From the NCBI GenBank assembly GCA_001599595.1, contig BCHH01000004.1:1468482-1532481 (forward strand): a DNA stretch of 64,000 nucleotides. Reading direction: 5' to 3'. Every line of letters begins with the position of its first letter. Position 1 is the stretch's first letter. The notes under the pieces were generated by a model. That model saw nothing but the letters and a program-made list of their open reading frames with translations, was not told the origin of the DNA and did no database searches. This DNA comes from Beverwykella pulmonaria. Its lineage: Eukaryota; Ascomycota; Dothideomycetes; Pleosporales; Melanommataceae. The translations under genes were made by a program, and so were the position numbers. Positions 23,073-33,210 of the stretch are shown here, piece after piece.

Positions 23073-24514
23073 GGAGATGCTAGGAATATGGGTTTTCACC
23101 TCGTGTTCCATGCATGAACATGTATGAATCATCGGAGGGCCTCGTGCTCGCATTCGTGGGGGTGTCATGAGTGGGATGAATTCTACAGCGATGGGTTCAA
23201 CGACATGGAGAATCGTGCATACTAGTCTCAGTGAGATATAGATACCACAAGTCTTCGGATGACAAACATGTATGGAGGATCACCTTGAGGCTGGCCTTCA
23301 AGGCGAGTGTGCACATCATGTGTCACTTGCATCGCCTCTCGCTGAAACCCTCTTACGAATACTAGATAATACAAGCCTAAAATCAGACTTCAGCCTTGTT
23401 GATGTTCGACATGTTACGGGTTAATGTGACAAGCCTACAGCTAATTATATAAGGCCAATGGGCTTGCAGATACGTTGGCCCAATGAGGAAATAGAGTGCA
23501 GGCTGTTCTCGTGTGAACCCCTAGCGCTAACATATTGCTTTACATCTTAGCGAAGAAGAGTAGAGAACCATATCGCTGGCTTCATTCACAACAGGTTTGG
23601 TTTTATCCTCATGAAAGACAGATAGAGCAGCCCGTCTAACAACCATGATTTAGGCTCAGATTCTTCACGACGTTCTATTTTATATGGTAGTCTTGGCCGT
23701 ACCATAACTCGGACTGTCTTCTTGGAGGCAACCGTACGCAATCGCTATCTTCCCGCTACTGCATGTTCCCAGGTCTAAGCACAATAATAGTAAGGTTATG
23801 TTCATCTTGGTAAGCATTAGCAGCGAGTAACAGGATCCGCGTCAATTTATATAGCCCTATTGTATCTATTAGCAAACACTTTGGGGCCTTCTCAAGACAC
23901 TGTTACGCCTAACCAGTTTCTTAAAATCAAGACGTGGGTATATACAGAAGGGCTGCATTTAATCCATTTCGCTAATTTTCCCCATGGGGCACTGACATCC
24001 GCAGGATCCTAGTCTAATCACAACGTGTTTGAGAACATGTCAAGCTGGCCCAATAATGGCTACATTTAGACAAGCGCTTAAACAGAGGATGTCTACCTTG
24101 TTGATCCTCGCTTGGATAGCTAACCTTTGATTTCTCATAACGCAGTTATCATATCGTATCGAATAGAATATCCGTTACAATGCAACACACAGGGCTCCCT
24201 TTATTCTGCGCTCTGAAACACCACAGAAGTGCGGATGACGAAAATTTCGCGCTTCGATCCCAAAATGTACAAGTTTTCGTTGATGGCGCGTATGTTGGGG
24301 GCGGAAAAGTGGAACATTGGGGGCCAAAATCTGAGGTTCGGGTAGACAGTCATAGATAAAAGCCATTTTTCTTGCACATTTGATGCAAAACTGGAACGGT
24401 TGGACTCATCTTTGGCTGCACACGTGCACTCTTCTCTAGCTGTACGTCCGTCTCCCGGAGAGGTTGACGAGAAAAAAATTTACCACCACGACCTAGGCCA
24501 CAATCCAAACCACC
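23073..24514. other. intergenic, no supported gene
   Basis: About 1.4 kb of moderately AT-rich DNA. No gene, terminal repeats or tandem array recognised. Confidence 0.5.
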
Positions 24515-25579
24515 ATGGCACCTCAGCACATCTCCCTCACCATCTCACTCCTCCTCTTGCTTCTCCCCTACCTCACATCCGCCGTCCCCTCCCGCACCGA
24601 AGCCGGCTTCTGCCCCGCTGGTGCCGAAGACTTCCTCATCTATTCCCCGTTCCAGCCTTACTTCACCTGGTGGCGCGATGGGAACCGCCAATCGTGCTGG
24701 GCCGCTGCAGACTGCCTCTTCGAAGCCTCAGGCGAATCGCGAAAACAGCAATTCGGCGCTACGGCCCTGGTCATGGGCCTCATCCCTCTCACGTTAAAAG
24801 ACGTCGCGTGGCCCGAGCGTAGGACCATCTATGTCACGGAACCGCTGAATTTCGCGCTCGAGGTGCTGGTCCTGGGTCTAGGACTGGTGCCAGATGAAAC
24901 GGGGAATCCAGCAGAGACGCGGTCGAAAAGCAGACAGAATAACATGATTGCGAGGAAGGCGTGGAAACTTAAGCGCGCGGTTATTGCGGCCGTGATTGGT
25001 TTGTGTAGTGTTGGGGTTCTGTCGTCGTATGCGGGGCTTGCGGTTATGGAGATCTTTAGTAAGAGGAGTGCGCTGGGTTGTCCGTATCCCGTATGGGTCG
25101 CGTCGTGGTATGTGGTTGGGCTTGCGCCGGCGTGTGTTCACGCTTTGTTTGCTGTGCTGAGGAGGCGGAGGGCGAAGAAGGCGGAACTGAAGCGGCTGGC
25201 GACGCAGACAAAGAGTTCCAGTCTGATTGAGTCGCAACAGTATCAAACCGAGGCCGCACAGGCAAGAAACGGAAAGGCAGAGCACGAACGCGAACGTAAG
25301 AAGAAAGCCATCTCCGCGGTGCCAGGCGCAGAGGAAGAATGGCCGGTGCAGTTGGCTTGGGGACTGTATTACATCGCCGGTACGCTAATCTATACGAGTA
25401 TCATGGCCGTCACGGTGGTGGAACTACTCGTTTGGATCGCGTTAGGGTTCGCGGTCGATGGATGCAGCAAGTTGTTGGCATTCTTTTTATGTTTGGCATT
25501 CGAGAACACAGGGGAAATAGAGGAGGGTGCTGAGGGAGAACAGAAGCATGGGCTCGTAACAGGGGACGATTATGACTAA
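24515..25579 (+). CDS. multi-pass membrane protein, unknown function
   Basis: A single-exon gene of 354 residues. It starts with a signal peptide (about 1-22), followed by a luminal or extracellular Cys/Trp-rich part (FCPAGAEDF, FTWWRDGNRQSCWAAADCLF). About five to six membrane segments follow: around 80-98, 107-127, 153-176, 188-212, and two close together at about 285-335. A charged cytosolic-type loop (about 213-278) with many Lys, Arg and Gln lies between the fourth segment and the last pair, and the tail is acidic. I do not recognise the family. Leader plus Cys-rich ectodomain plus several helices is a common layout for fungal-specific membrane proteins. It sits inside the cluster of unknown paralogues, but nothing ties it to them functionally. 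Confidence 0.8.
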   Translation: MAPQHISLTISLLLLLLPYLTSAVPSRTEAGFCPAGAEDFLIYSPFQPYFTWWRDGNRQSCWAAADCLFEASGESRKQQFGATALVMGLIPLTLKDVAWPERRTIYVTEPLNFALEVLVLGLGLVPDETGNPAETRSKSRQNNMIARKAWKLKRAVIAAVIGLCSVGVLSSYAGLAVMEIFSKRSALGCPYPVWVASWYVVGLAPACVHALFAVLRRRRAKKAELKRLATQTKSSSLIESQQYQTEAAQARNGKAEHERERKKKAISAVPGAEEEWPVQLAWGLYYIAGTLIYTSIMAVTVVELLVWIALGFAVDGCSKLLAFFLCLAFENTGEIEEGAEGEQKHGLVTGDDYD

Positions 25580-25950
25580 ACAATCCAGAAATATAGGATG
25601 CGATTGATTCTGGTATAATCGACGGCCGATTCGTTACTTATCTAGTTACACACTTATTACGTATTTTGCTGCTCTAGCACACCAACGATCATGCGAATGT
25701 TCCATAGAGCACCAAGAAAAATCCCCAATGCGAGTGTGTCGCTGCTCGGGAATCTCGTGGTCCTCGAATGATGCGAAGATGCACAGCCCACCAAGTGCAA
25801 AGGCACGCGTTCGAAGGCCGCTAGATCTCTGCCTCAAAAAAGGGCATGGCCACGCTCAAGCATTCCAATACATCGATGACCATTCAAGTGGGGCCATGGC
25901 AACGCCAGAATCCAAGGATGGTATTTGATACACGAACTCTCCAGTCAGGA
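25580..25950. other. intergenic between convergent genes
   Basis: A 3' region between the membrane-protein gene and paralogue B. No other signal is seen. Confidence 0.5.
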
Positions 25951-27663
25951 TCAAGTCTCGTTACGCACAATCTGCATACCGTAGAAGTCCACAATGTCCT
26001 CGCTGTTTTCCGTGACCTTGCCCAAGAGGGGTCGCTCTATCACCTTCCTCGGCATTCGCAACTTTAGACATCCGTGTCCAAAGAACACGATGTCGATGCG
26101 GCAATCATTTTCATTTTCCTCAATGTAGCGCCCTTGCTGCGTAGGTGCGACAACCGGCTCCAGCGAGGCATGCTTTGGAACCTGTAAACAGTGCGTCTCG
26201 AGTTCTTCTTCTGCGATGAGAAAACCAGCTACATGGCACCGATGTGCCCGTTGGCCGTTGCTGAGTTGGCAGTCGCTGCGCCGGAAGACAAGTAGTGGTG
26301 GCTCCCATTTGTGTGCCTTCTTCGCTTTCGCCCAAGTCTTGACGTAGTCTTTTGAGTGGAGCTGCCAATGACCCTCGTGAATGTGTCGAATGCGAGTATT
26401 CCGTCCTTGCTGAATAGAGTTCTTCAGAGTCTTCTTTGCAAGCTTGACGTGCCCCTTGATCGTTGCTGTTTCTGCCAAGATTTCGTCGATCCTCGCCTGC
26501 GTGATATCCTCATGCGGGAAATTCTCCATGTATGTGTCTTTGATGTTTAGTTGCGTTCTTCTGTACGCGTGCAAAGTATTGATGACAACCTCTCGCGATT
26601 TGTGTTCCATGTTCGATCGCCCCACAAGCTCGAGGATATCATCGCAAACAGCGTGGCTCTGCTCAGCATCCCATGGCGGTTGTGGGGTCCATGAGTAGTT
26701 CGTGCCATCCAAAATATCTAGGAAGGCGATCTTCGTTTGCTTTTGCATGTCCAGGCTATGTTTTAGCATTCGTCTGAGTTTTGGGTGCAGGTTTATGGCT
26801 CTTGCGTCCCTGAGGAGGTCTCGACACATGATAACATGCCTGGTGACGCTCCATGGCTGAGGCTTGCGGCGTCTGACCTGCTTCTTTTTCTGGGGCTCGA
26901 CCGCATTTGCTACAGCAGATGAAATTCTATCAGCTGCCTCTTTTCCAGAATCCTTGCTATTCTCTTCTGGGAGTAGCGAACCTTCTTGAATCAACGCGTC
27001 AGTGCCATCAAGCACGGCCTGCTCGTTGTTAAGGACCAGCCGGGTTTCAGCCAATTGATCCTCGATGGTTGTGACAGTCTGTCTCCGTGGTCTCCCTCTC
27101 TTGCGCATCTTTTTGTTTGGCTCAGTAGTGGCTACGTCCATGTCTTTCCGCTTTTCAGATGGGGTTATTTCTGATGGAAGAACTCTCTCGGAATCCGCTA
27201 ACTGTCTCCCCTGTGATCCCTCTCCGCCTGGGGTTCCTCCAGTACTTTTCCAAGATATCATTGGCTCATGTGTAGAAATGTTCATAGATTGGCTCCTCGA
27301 ATCGAGCGTTCCAGTTCCAGACTCCTTCACACCCGTTGAGGCGCGCTTTCTTGTTCTCCTGGATTTCTTGTTCTTTGGGGTTAGCGCCGTCGAGTCCGGT
27401 ATGTCCATGTCGTTGTCATCTTCGCTGGCACTTATTGATTGAACAGATAAGGCGTTATTCTTCGGCTTCTTCTGATTTGACGTGTGCGATTTTGACTCCA
27501 GAGTAACCACCTCGCTGCGATCTTCGTTGATACTCAACGATGAGCGTGGGCCCACCGTGGCGCGCATTTTTGCTTTCTTGCGTTTCGGTGTCAGCGCTTT
27601 GAGGTCCGAGGTGCCTGTTTCTTGAACATCGGCTTCGATGCGACGCCTCTTCTGTCCTGCCAT
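25951..27663 (-). CDS. unknown family, paralogue B (570 residues, AT-hook)
   Basis: A single frame starting at 27663. The first 210 residues are disordered and basic, with repeated clusters (QKRRRIE, LTPKRKKAK, LTPKNKKSRRTRKR). An AT-hook-like KKMRKRGRPRRQ has its GRP core at about 190-192. This predicts a nuclear, DNA-contacting protein. Residues 260-430 look helical. The shared C-terminal domain begins with motif A GHWQLHSKDYVKTW at 431. Motif B FFGHGCLKLRMP starts at 527 and FYG at 560, again 33 residues apart. The protein ends soon after (IVRNET). The domain fits paralogues A, C and D, while the N-termini do not align with each other. No known family is recognised. Confidence 0.85.
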   Translation of the reverse strand: MAGQKRRRIEADVQETGTSDLKALTPKRKKAKMRATVGPRSSLSINEDRSEVVTLESKSHTSNQKKPKNNALSVQSISASEDDNDMDIPDSTALTPKNKKSRRTRKRASTGVKESGTGTLDSRSQSMNISTHEPMISWKSTGGTPGGEGSQGRQLADSERVLPSEITPSEKRKDMDVATTEPNKKMRKRGRPRRQTVTTIEDQLAETRLVLNNEQAVLDGTDALIQEGSLLPEENSKDSGKEAADRISSAVANAVEPQKKKQVRRRKPQPWSVTRHVIMCRDLLRDARAINLHPKLRRMLKHSLDMQKQTKIAFLDILDGTNYSWTPQPPWDAEQSHAVCDDILELVGRSNMEHKSREVVINTLHAYRRTQLNIKDTYMENFPHEDITQARIDEILAETATIKGHVKLAKKTLKNSIQQGRNTRIRHIHEGHWQLHSKDYVKTWAKAKKAHKWEPPLLVFRRSDCQLSNGQRAHRCHVAGFLIAEEELETHCLQVPKHASLEPVVAPTQQGRYIEENENDCRIDIVFFGHGCLKLRMPRKVIERPLLGKVTENSEDIVDFYGMQIVRNET

Positions 27664-27980
27664 GTTGCGCCGTGATGGTTGACACCAATAGACTGATGGA
27701 CGTTGAATGTTGAGATGGACGCGACAACGCGACGCGGAAGTACCTCTATGCCGACGTGTGGTTAGCGGCTTGGCGGGTCGGTGTGTTTACAGGGCACGTA
27801 CAGGGCACCTGCAGTCCTCGTCGTAGGCTGTGACATAAATAATAAGATGGATCAAGTAATGATAGGCACTGCCGCCCACTTCTCCAAGGATGGAATTGCG
27901 CATATGTGAAGGATGGAACATTGTTGCTCCATCACGTGATAGTGCCCTCGTCTACCATATACACCTTACCCACATCGTCT
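27664..27980. other. intergenic between paralogue B and NAT
   Basis: Short spacer containing the upstream region of paralogue B. Nothing else is seen. Confidence 0.5.
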
Positions 27981-29037
27981 TCACCCTTTCAGCTCCGTAA
28001 AGTGACCTCTAATCCCGTCTCTTTCCTCCTCTGAAAACGAAATACTAAACCATTCGTCCAACGCCTGCACCCTTTCATCCTCGCTGTTACACTCCCTCAC
28101 CACCACGGTCTTTCCACCCAGATTCTCCTTCACTGTCCCATGAACTAGCATACGCTTGCCATACACTTCCTGCTCCTGACTCTCCTTCCCATCGACCTCC
28201 CCGTTCCCTTCTTGCCCCTCTTCCTTTGCCCGCCTTAAAAACTTAACCACCAAAGGAATCTTCTTTTGAAAGCTCTCCTCACTAGCCGCCGTATACCAAT
28301 TCATAACCTCAAAATCATCATGGAAGAACTCAAACTCCCCAAAGGCGTAAAAGGAATTCCAATCCAAATCCTGGCCATTCCTATACTGGTAGATCCAGAG
28401 TTTTGTAGACTCGGAGCGGACAGTCTGCAGCGGGATGTGGTCGTGGATCAAACGGATTTCTTGTGTGCCCATGTTGTGCAGCGCATGGTGCGAGATAAGT
28501 GGGAGGGGCTTCGTCGCGCCGTCGCCGCCAAAGCCGACGTCGAGCATATATTTTGAGCCGCTTGGGAGGGTCACGATGTTGACTATGTGCCTCCTGTGCC
28601 TCGCATAAGCTGTCGTCCCATCTTTCTGGCATGAAGGCTTAACAAGGAAAGAAGAGGGTGACTCACCACCCCACGAAGTTCCCGACCGGTACACCACCCT
28701 CCCTCATTCTTATCCTTACACCCGCCATATACGCGCTGAACCCTAGTCCACGTAGAATGTGGTTGAAGAGGATGCTGACTTCCATGCAATACCCTCCTCT
28801 CCCCCTCTTGTCACTGATGATCTTTTGGAACACGGTCTGCGGGTCGATGGATATCATGTGCGTTGGGGAATAATGCAGGGAAAGGTTCTCGTACGGTATC
28901 GTAGAGATGGTGTGAACATGCAGCGCTGTGAGGAACGATATTTCATGAATTGGTTCAGACGAGGGGTGATACTTTTGCGGGAGCTGGATGTGCGACAGGT
29001 ACGCCGAGATTTGCTCTGGGGTGTACGCGGACGCCAT
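27981..29037 (-). CDS. arylamine N-acetyltransferase (NAT)
   Basis: Two exons, 29037-28667 and 28593-27981, with a 73-bp intron, encode 327 residues. The acceptor at 28594 was chosen because it makes FVGWRHIVNIV, the expected family sequence; using the earlier acceptor gives a stop. The catalytic triad is visible: Cys about 84 in RGRGGYCMEVS, His about 126 in WRHIVNIV and Asp about 142 in LDVGFGG. NATs move an acetyl or malonyl group from CoA to arylamines. In plant-associated fungi some detoxify benzoxazolinone-type defence compounds, but the acyl donor and substrate here are unknown. A second ATG at 29061 would add eight residues. The gene is intact and sits between paralogues B and C. Confidence 0.93.
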
Positions 29038-29061
29038 GGCGAGTTCCGAAATGCCAGGCAA

Positions 29062-29894
29062 GGAATGACTGGGAAGATGAAGTCGCGGATTCCCCAGAAT
29101 ATATATGACTTGAAAAAAGAAAATGAATGCAGTGCGGAGTCACTGCCCGCCGAGTTGAGTCAAACCCCGGCAATTCGGATATGGGATCGAAAAGCAGCCG
29201 GGGTCATCACACGAGGTTATAGTACAGTAGGCGCTAAGCGAGTAACGCTTAAGACTGGGATTTCATGGGTAAGCGTGGGGATTCGGCAAGACTTCGTCTT
29301 GTTTCGACGGCGAGGACTTGAAATGTCTCCGAGCTCGGAATGACGCGATGTCATGTGATGACTCCCCGAACTCCGAGGAATCTATGAGGAATTTCGGAAC
29401 TAGCATAGAAAAGAAAAGATATGGGGAGCCAAGGCAGTGCCGTTCACAATGTGCATAGTCTTACTATGTCTCTGCTAACAGTAAAATCGCTGCTATCAGA
29501 TACATCCAAATCATATTGCACGCCAGGCGTTTCGGAACGCGAGAGGAAAAAGGATTGTTTGAGCGAGATCCACGAGAGTGGGAAGGGGGAAGAGGTTAGA
29601 TTATGCTCTAATCGCCAATAAAATTTATGGTACTAGCATTCCAGGGTTTCCATCCTAGATGCCAGTTTACTCTTGAAACTCAGAACGGAAAGAACACGAT
29701 TCAGTGAAAACATATACACGAGCAATAAAATCGGCACGATTGTGTGCAACATCAAACTGAGTCGGCCGTATGTCATTCTTCAAGACTATCGATCCTATGA
29801 AAGCTTCAAGTTAGCTTTTTATGTCAACAGAAATGTTCTCGCCATATGCGCTAGAAATCCCACCACAGACATGAGACACTTTCGTTCCCATTCG
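29062..29894. other. intergenic, no supported gene
   Basis: Contains the upstream region of NAT and the 3' side of paralogue C. No domain-bearing frame is seen. Confidence 0.5.
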
Positions 29895-31184
29895 TCATTC
29901 GAACGACGCCACAACAGCGGCTGAAAACTCCACAACCTCCTCCAAGACTGGCAAGATCTTGCATCCAGCATCAGGCTGGATGATTGGCAGCGCTGGGAAG
30001 AGGATCTTCATACTCTCGTTCCCCAAGAAGATAACCCCAAAACTAACCGGCTTGTTGTTCTGATCGCAAACCGCAGTGTAGAAGCGTGATACTGTGGTGG
30101 CGAACTTGGGAAGCGGCACCGGTCCGGTAGCAAAGGAGCGATGGCCAAAATCCAGCGTGATGGTGGATACGCCGAACATGGTTTGGATCCTCATATGTCC
30201 GCCGGGAGTCCAATTCGGCAAGTCCCAGCTCTTTGCGCCCTCGAAAAAGTTCCAGAGCTTGGTGGATGACAGCTCCCAAAGAGCTTGGTTGGCGAAGCTC
30301 AGCTGGAGTGACCTATGGTGGGCTTGGTTCCAGTGGACAAAATTCTGCAACTCGATGACTTGGAGCTCCTGGTTGGCTTGCTTGGAGAAGAGTTTCTGGT
30401 GAATGGCTAATTTCATGCTGTAGATGCGATCGGGGCTACTCGTATCTATGAATCGGCGTTTCATCGCTTCTTTGTGCTGCTCCCAGATACGAAGGTGCCG
30501 CTTTCGGACAGAAAGCAACGAGTCAAGCTCGTGCTCCGGCATGCGCTGATTGGCTTCTTGGGAGGGGACTCGCTCTGGAACATGTTGATACTCCATGCCA
30601 TTCATCTTATCAACTTGTTTTCCCTTTCCGTCTAACATGAACTGTTGCTCCCTATTGTCCCCGGAACTTACGGAGAAATGTTCGATAGTTACGGTTTGAG
30701 GCTTCGCTCTCTCGACTGACGGCTGGGACGTATCACCTGGGCCTACCATATCCACAAAATGTCTCTTGTCATCGAGTTCTTCATGCTCCAGAAGTTCTTC
30801 TAGATTTGGGTGACTCGCTCTCCACTTCTTACTCTTCTTCTTGATTATCCTATCCTCCATTCCATTCTTGATCATTCCCTCAATCATTCCGATGCCCGGA
30901 TAGATAAGCTTCAGCCTCTTCCTCGCTGCATCAGCACCTTCAATGTCCCCCCTTTCCTTGCACAGGTCGCGTTCTTTGACCCATGGAGCTTTCTGCTCTT
31001 TCAAATTGCGAAGCTCGAGCTGCAACTGCAGCCGAGCCTGCGCATAGTCTCGAACAGCGATGTCGTTGCTGAGCGTCTGGTTGAACAACTCGGTGAGTTT
31101 CTGCTTTCGCGTGACGACAAACAGCTCTGCCTCGCGGCGCAGCTGTTCCTCGTCTGGTTCAGGCTTCTGCTTCTTCTTCGCCAT
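29895..31184 (-). CDS. unknown family, paralogue C (429 residues, coiled coil)
   Basis: A single frame. It is open back to 31244, but the ATG at 31184 (MAKKKQKPEPDEEQ) is the likely start. Residues 10-130 are strongly charged and helical (EEQLRREAELFVVTRKQKL, LQLQLELRNLKEQ), suggesting a coiled coil, with a basic patch IIKKKSKKWR. A second helical region (about 220-295) precedes the shared domain. Motif A, ALWELSSTKLWNFF, starts at about residue 301 and motif B, FLGNESMKILFP, follows 85 residues later. The closing position (EFSA) is 34 residues after motif B; its Gly is replaced by Ala. It is the most diverged member by these motifs. No known domain is recognised. Confidence 0.8.
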   Translation of the reverse strand: MAKKKQKPEPDEEQLRREAELFVVTRKQKLTELFNQTLSNDIAVRDYAQARLQLQLELRNLKEQKAPWVKERDLCKERGDIEGADAARKRLKLIYPGIGMIEGMIKNGMEDRIIKKKSKKWRASHPNLEELLEHEELDDKRHFVDMVGPGDTSQPSVERAKPQTVTIEHFSVSSGDNREQQFMLDGKGKQVDKMNGMEYQHVPERVPSQEANQRMPEHELDSLLSVRKRHLRIWEQHKEAMKRRFIDTSSPDRIYSMKLAIHQKLFSKQANQELQVIELQNFVHWNQAHHRSLQLSFANQALWELSSTKLWNFFEGAKSWDLPNWTPGGHMRIQTMFGVSTITLDFGHRSFATGPVPLPKFATTVSRFYTAVCDQNNKPVSFGVIFLGNESMKILFPALPIIQPDAGCKILPVLEEVVEFSAAVVASFE

Positions 31185-31244
31185 TGTCGATCTAGGGTGC
31201 TTCGAGCGGGTCTGTGGTGAGGGGAAAGCGTGAGGGGAAAGCAA

Positions 31245-32020
31245 GCAGAAGCCCCACTAGCGCCGTGGCGCATCCCTATTCGACGGCCACCTTTTGAGCT
31301 CTTATTTCATCAAGGAAAAAGAGGACGAATGACGTGGAAGACCTTTATACCCTAAGTAATTGCAGCGGGTGGGCAAAATAATCAGACATATCGGCAAGAC
31401 GTGTTTTCCATGTCTTGGGATCCTCCTGACACTAGTGGATAGTCTGCTGAAAGCGATACATCAATATCAGGAATGGGCATGGATGGAAAGAGTAGCTGGT
31501 TCTACCATTGAAAGTCCACAAATCTCAGTCAAAATCTAAAATACACCTATATGCTCTAAATGTGTAAAACATTACGCCGTAATACGCCCCTGCCTCACTC
31601 CTCCTGCATTTTACCCAAATTACTTTAGTACCCATTCCATAGGGCCCAGCCCTCACAATCATGACATGACTCCTGCAGCCGGTCTCGCCCAATGCACACT
31701 AAAAGAAACCGAAGCCTTTTACACTCCCTCCCCTTTCCCCCTAAAAGCCACACATAATCAGTTAAGATGTTCCCTCACGTGTGGCATTTCACCCGCACAC
31801 CTAAGTTCTACAACGAGGAGAAAACGGGGTGTACCTTATGACAGTAGACCTTGAATGGACATGACTAGAAGACAAGCAGAATGTAGCTCTCCGAAAATCA
31901 AAGTTCCTACGCAATTGTGTCAACGCCGATCTGTCTGCATAGGCTGAGGACAGATACGTTGCCGTCAGAGACCGATACCGTGGGCGCTAGAAGGCCGGGA
32001 ATATGAAATGTTCCCGTCCC
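31245..32020. other. intergenic, no supported gene
   Basis: AT-richer spacer between paralogue C and the 20-bp tandem array. Nothing else is seen. Confidence 0.5.
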
Positions 32021-32120
32021 CCTTGCAGCTGTAGCGTCGTCCTTGCAGCTGTAGCGTCCTTCTTGCAGCTGTAGCGTCGTCCTTGCAACTGTAGCGTTCT
32101 TCTTGCAGTTGTAGCGTCCG
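32021..32120. repeat. 20-bp tandem repeat, five units
   Basis: Five consecutive 20-bp units with consensus CCTTGCAGCTGTAGCGTCGT and one to three changes per unit (32021, 32041, 32061, 32081, 32101). It lies in non-coding DNA between paralogues C and D. Function unknown. Confidence 0.95.
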
Positions 32121-33210
32121 TCATCGTCAAACTAGAAAACCAGGAGGACCTCGCAGACACAAGTGTGTTATTTGAGCACCATTGCAGTCTTTACAAATAT
32201 ACGTCTCCATTTGATTCCCAAGAGTATAGCAACTATATTTTTGGTAGAGAAATATAGATGTAGCAATACACTAGTAACGATAGTTAATTTACAAAGCGCA
32301 GTCCTGTGCCTGTAATAAATAATTCATCAAGTCAGCGCCGCAGCCATTCAGACGACGATGGAGATAGGAAGAACTGAGATACGCCAACTCATTGTATGAA
32401 AAGCGTTCGTTCTCGCCCCTTGCCATCTGCACCCTTAGCGGAAACAATACCACCAAGTAAACACCCCACGATCCTTCCAGCATGATCTTAAACAGCACGG
32501 GCCGGCTGAGAGCGTCACTTGGTCAGTGAAACGCGTCAGCTTCGTATGCATATGAATTCTCCCCTCATGCAGTCCATGACCCGAGCCCTAATCTAAGATT
32601 CAGAAGGAACACGCAGCTCACATTGTAAACGAGAAGAGCCCGGTTTTCCAAGGACGATTCGAAGATGGGCCTTCCAGAATCTACCATGGTTTGATTGCAA
32701 GTATCTCATCTACCCTTATACTTGATCACAGGTGATAAAGAATTTGAAAGAAACGGAACCTAACAAAACAAGATGCTACCGAAAGCCTGACTCAATCCGC
32801 TTTTCGGGTAGGTGAAAGCCGTAATGCCACCAAGAACAGAATGAAGAATAATGATAATTGGTAAGACGACCGTAAATCTTGTCTTGGAGAGGACTGTGTA
32901 TTTTCGGACGTGTATGTCTTGAAGAGAAGGAAAGGAAAATGGTACGATGGTTATGGAAAGGACGCGTGCATGCGTCTCGTCCACTCAAATGGCGACGTGA
33001 GAAGTAAGCGGAACAAACAGAGAAAACATACAAGGAAAGTCATACATCGTAAATGCGGATCGTCATCGCACTCTTGTCCTTGGCTGGGCTGGCAACCAGA
33101 ACCATCCAGCCTAGAGAACCCATGCGCCCAACTCCAAAGTCACTCCCCATCTACGCCCACCAATGCTCAACTCCTGATTTTGAAAATGCGCGGATGAATC
33201 AGGGAAGGGG
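32121..33210. other. intergenic, no supported gene
   Basis: AT-rich spacer downstream of paralogue D. No gene recognised. Confidence 0.5.

Noticed and set aside
24400..24514. Upstream frame before the membrane-protein gene
   Set aside because: It overlaps the gene in another frame and its translation is His/Pro/Arg-rich without similarity to any family.
32021..32120. CRISPR-like array
   Set aside because: Units are directly joined without spacers and the genome is eukaryotic; it is an ordinary tandem repeat.
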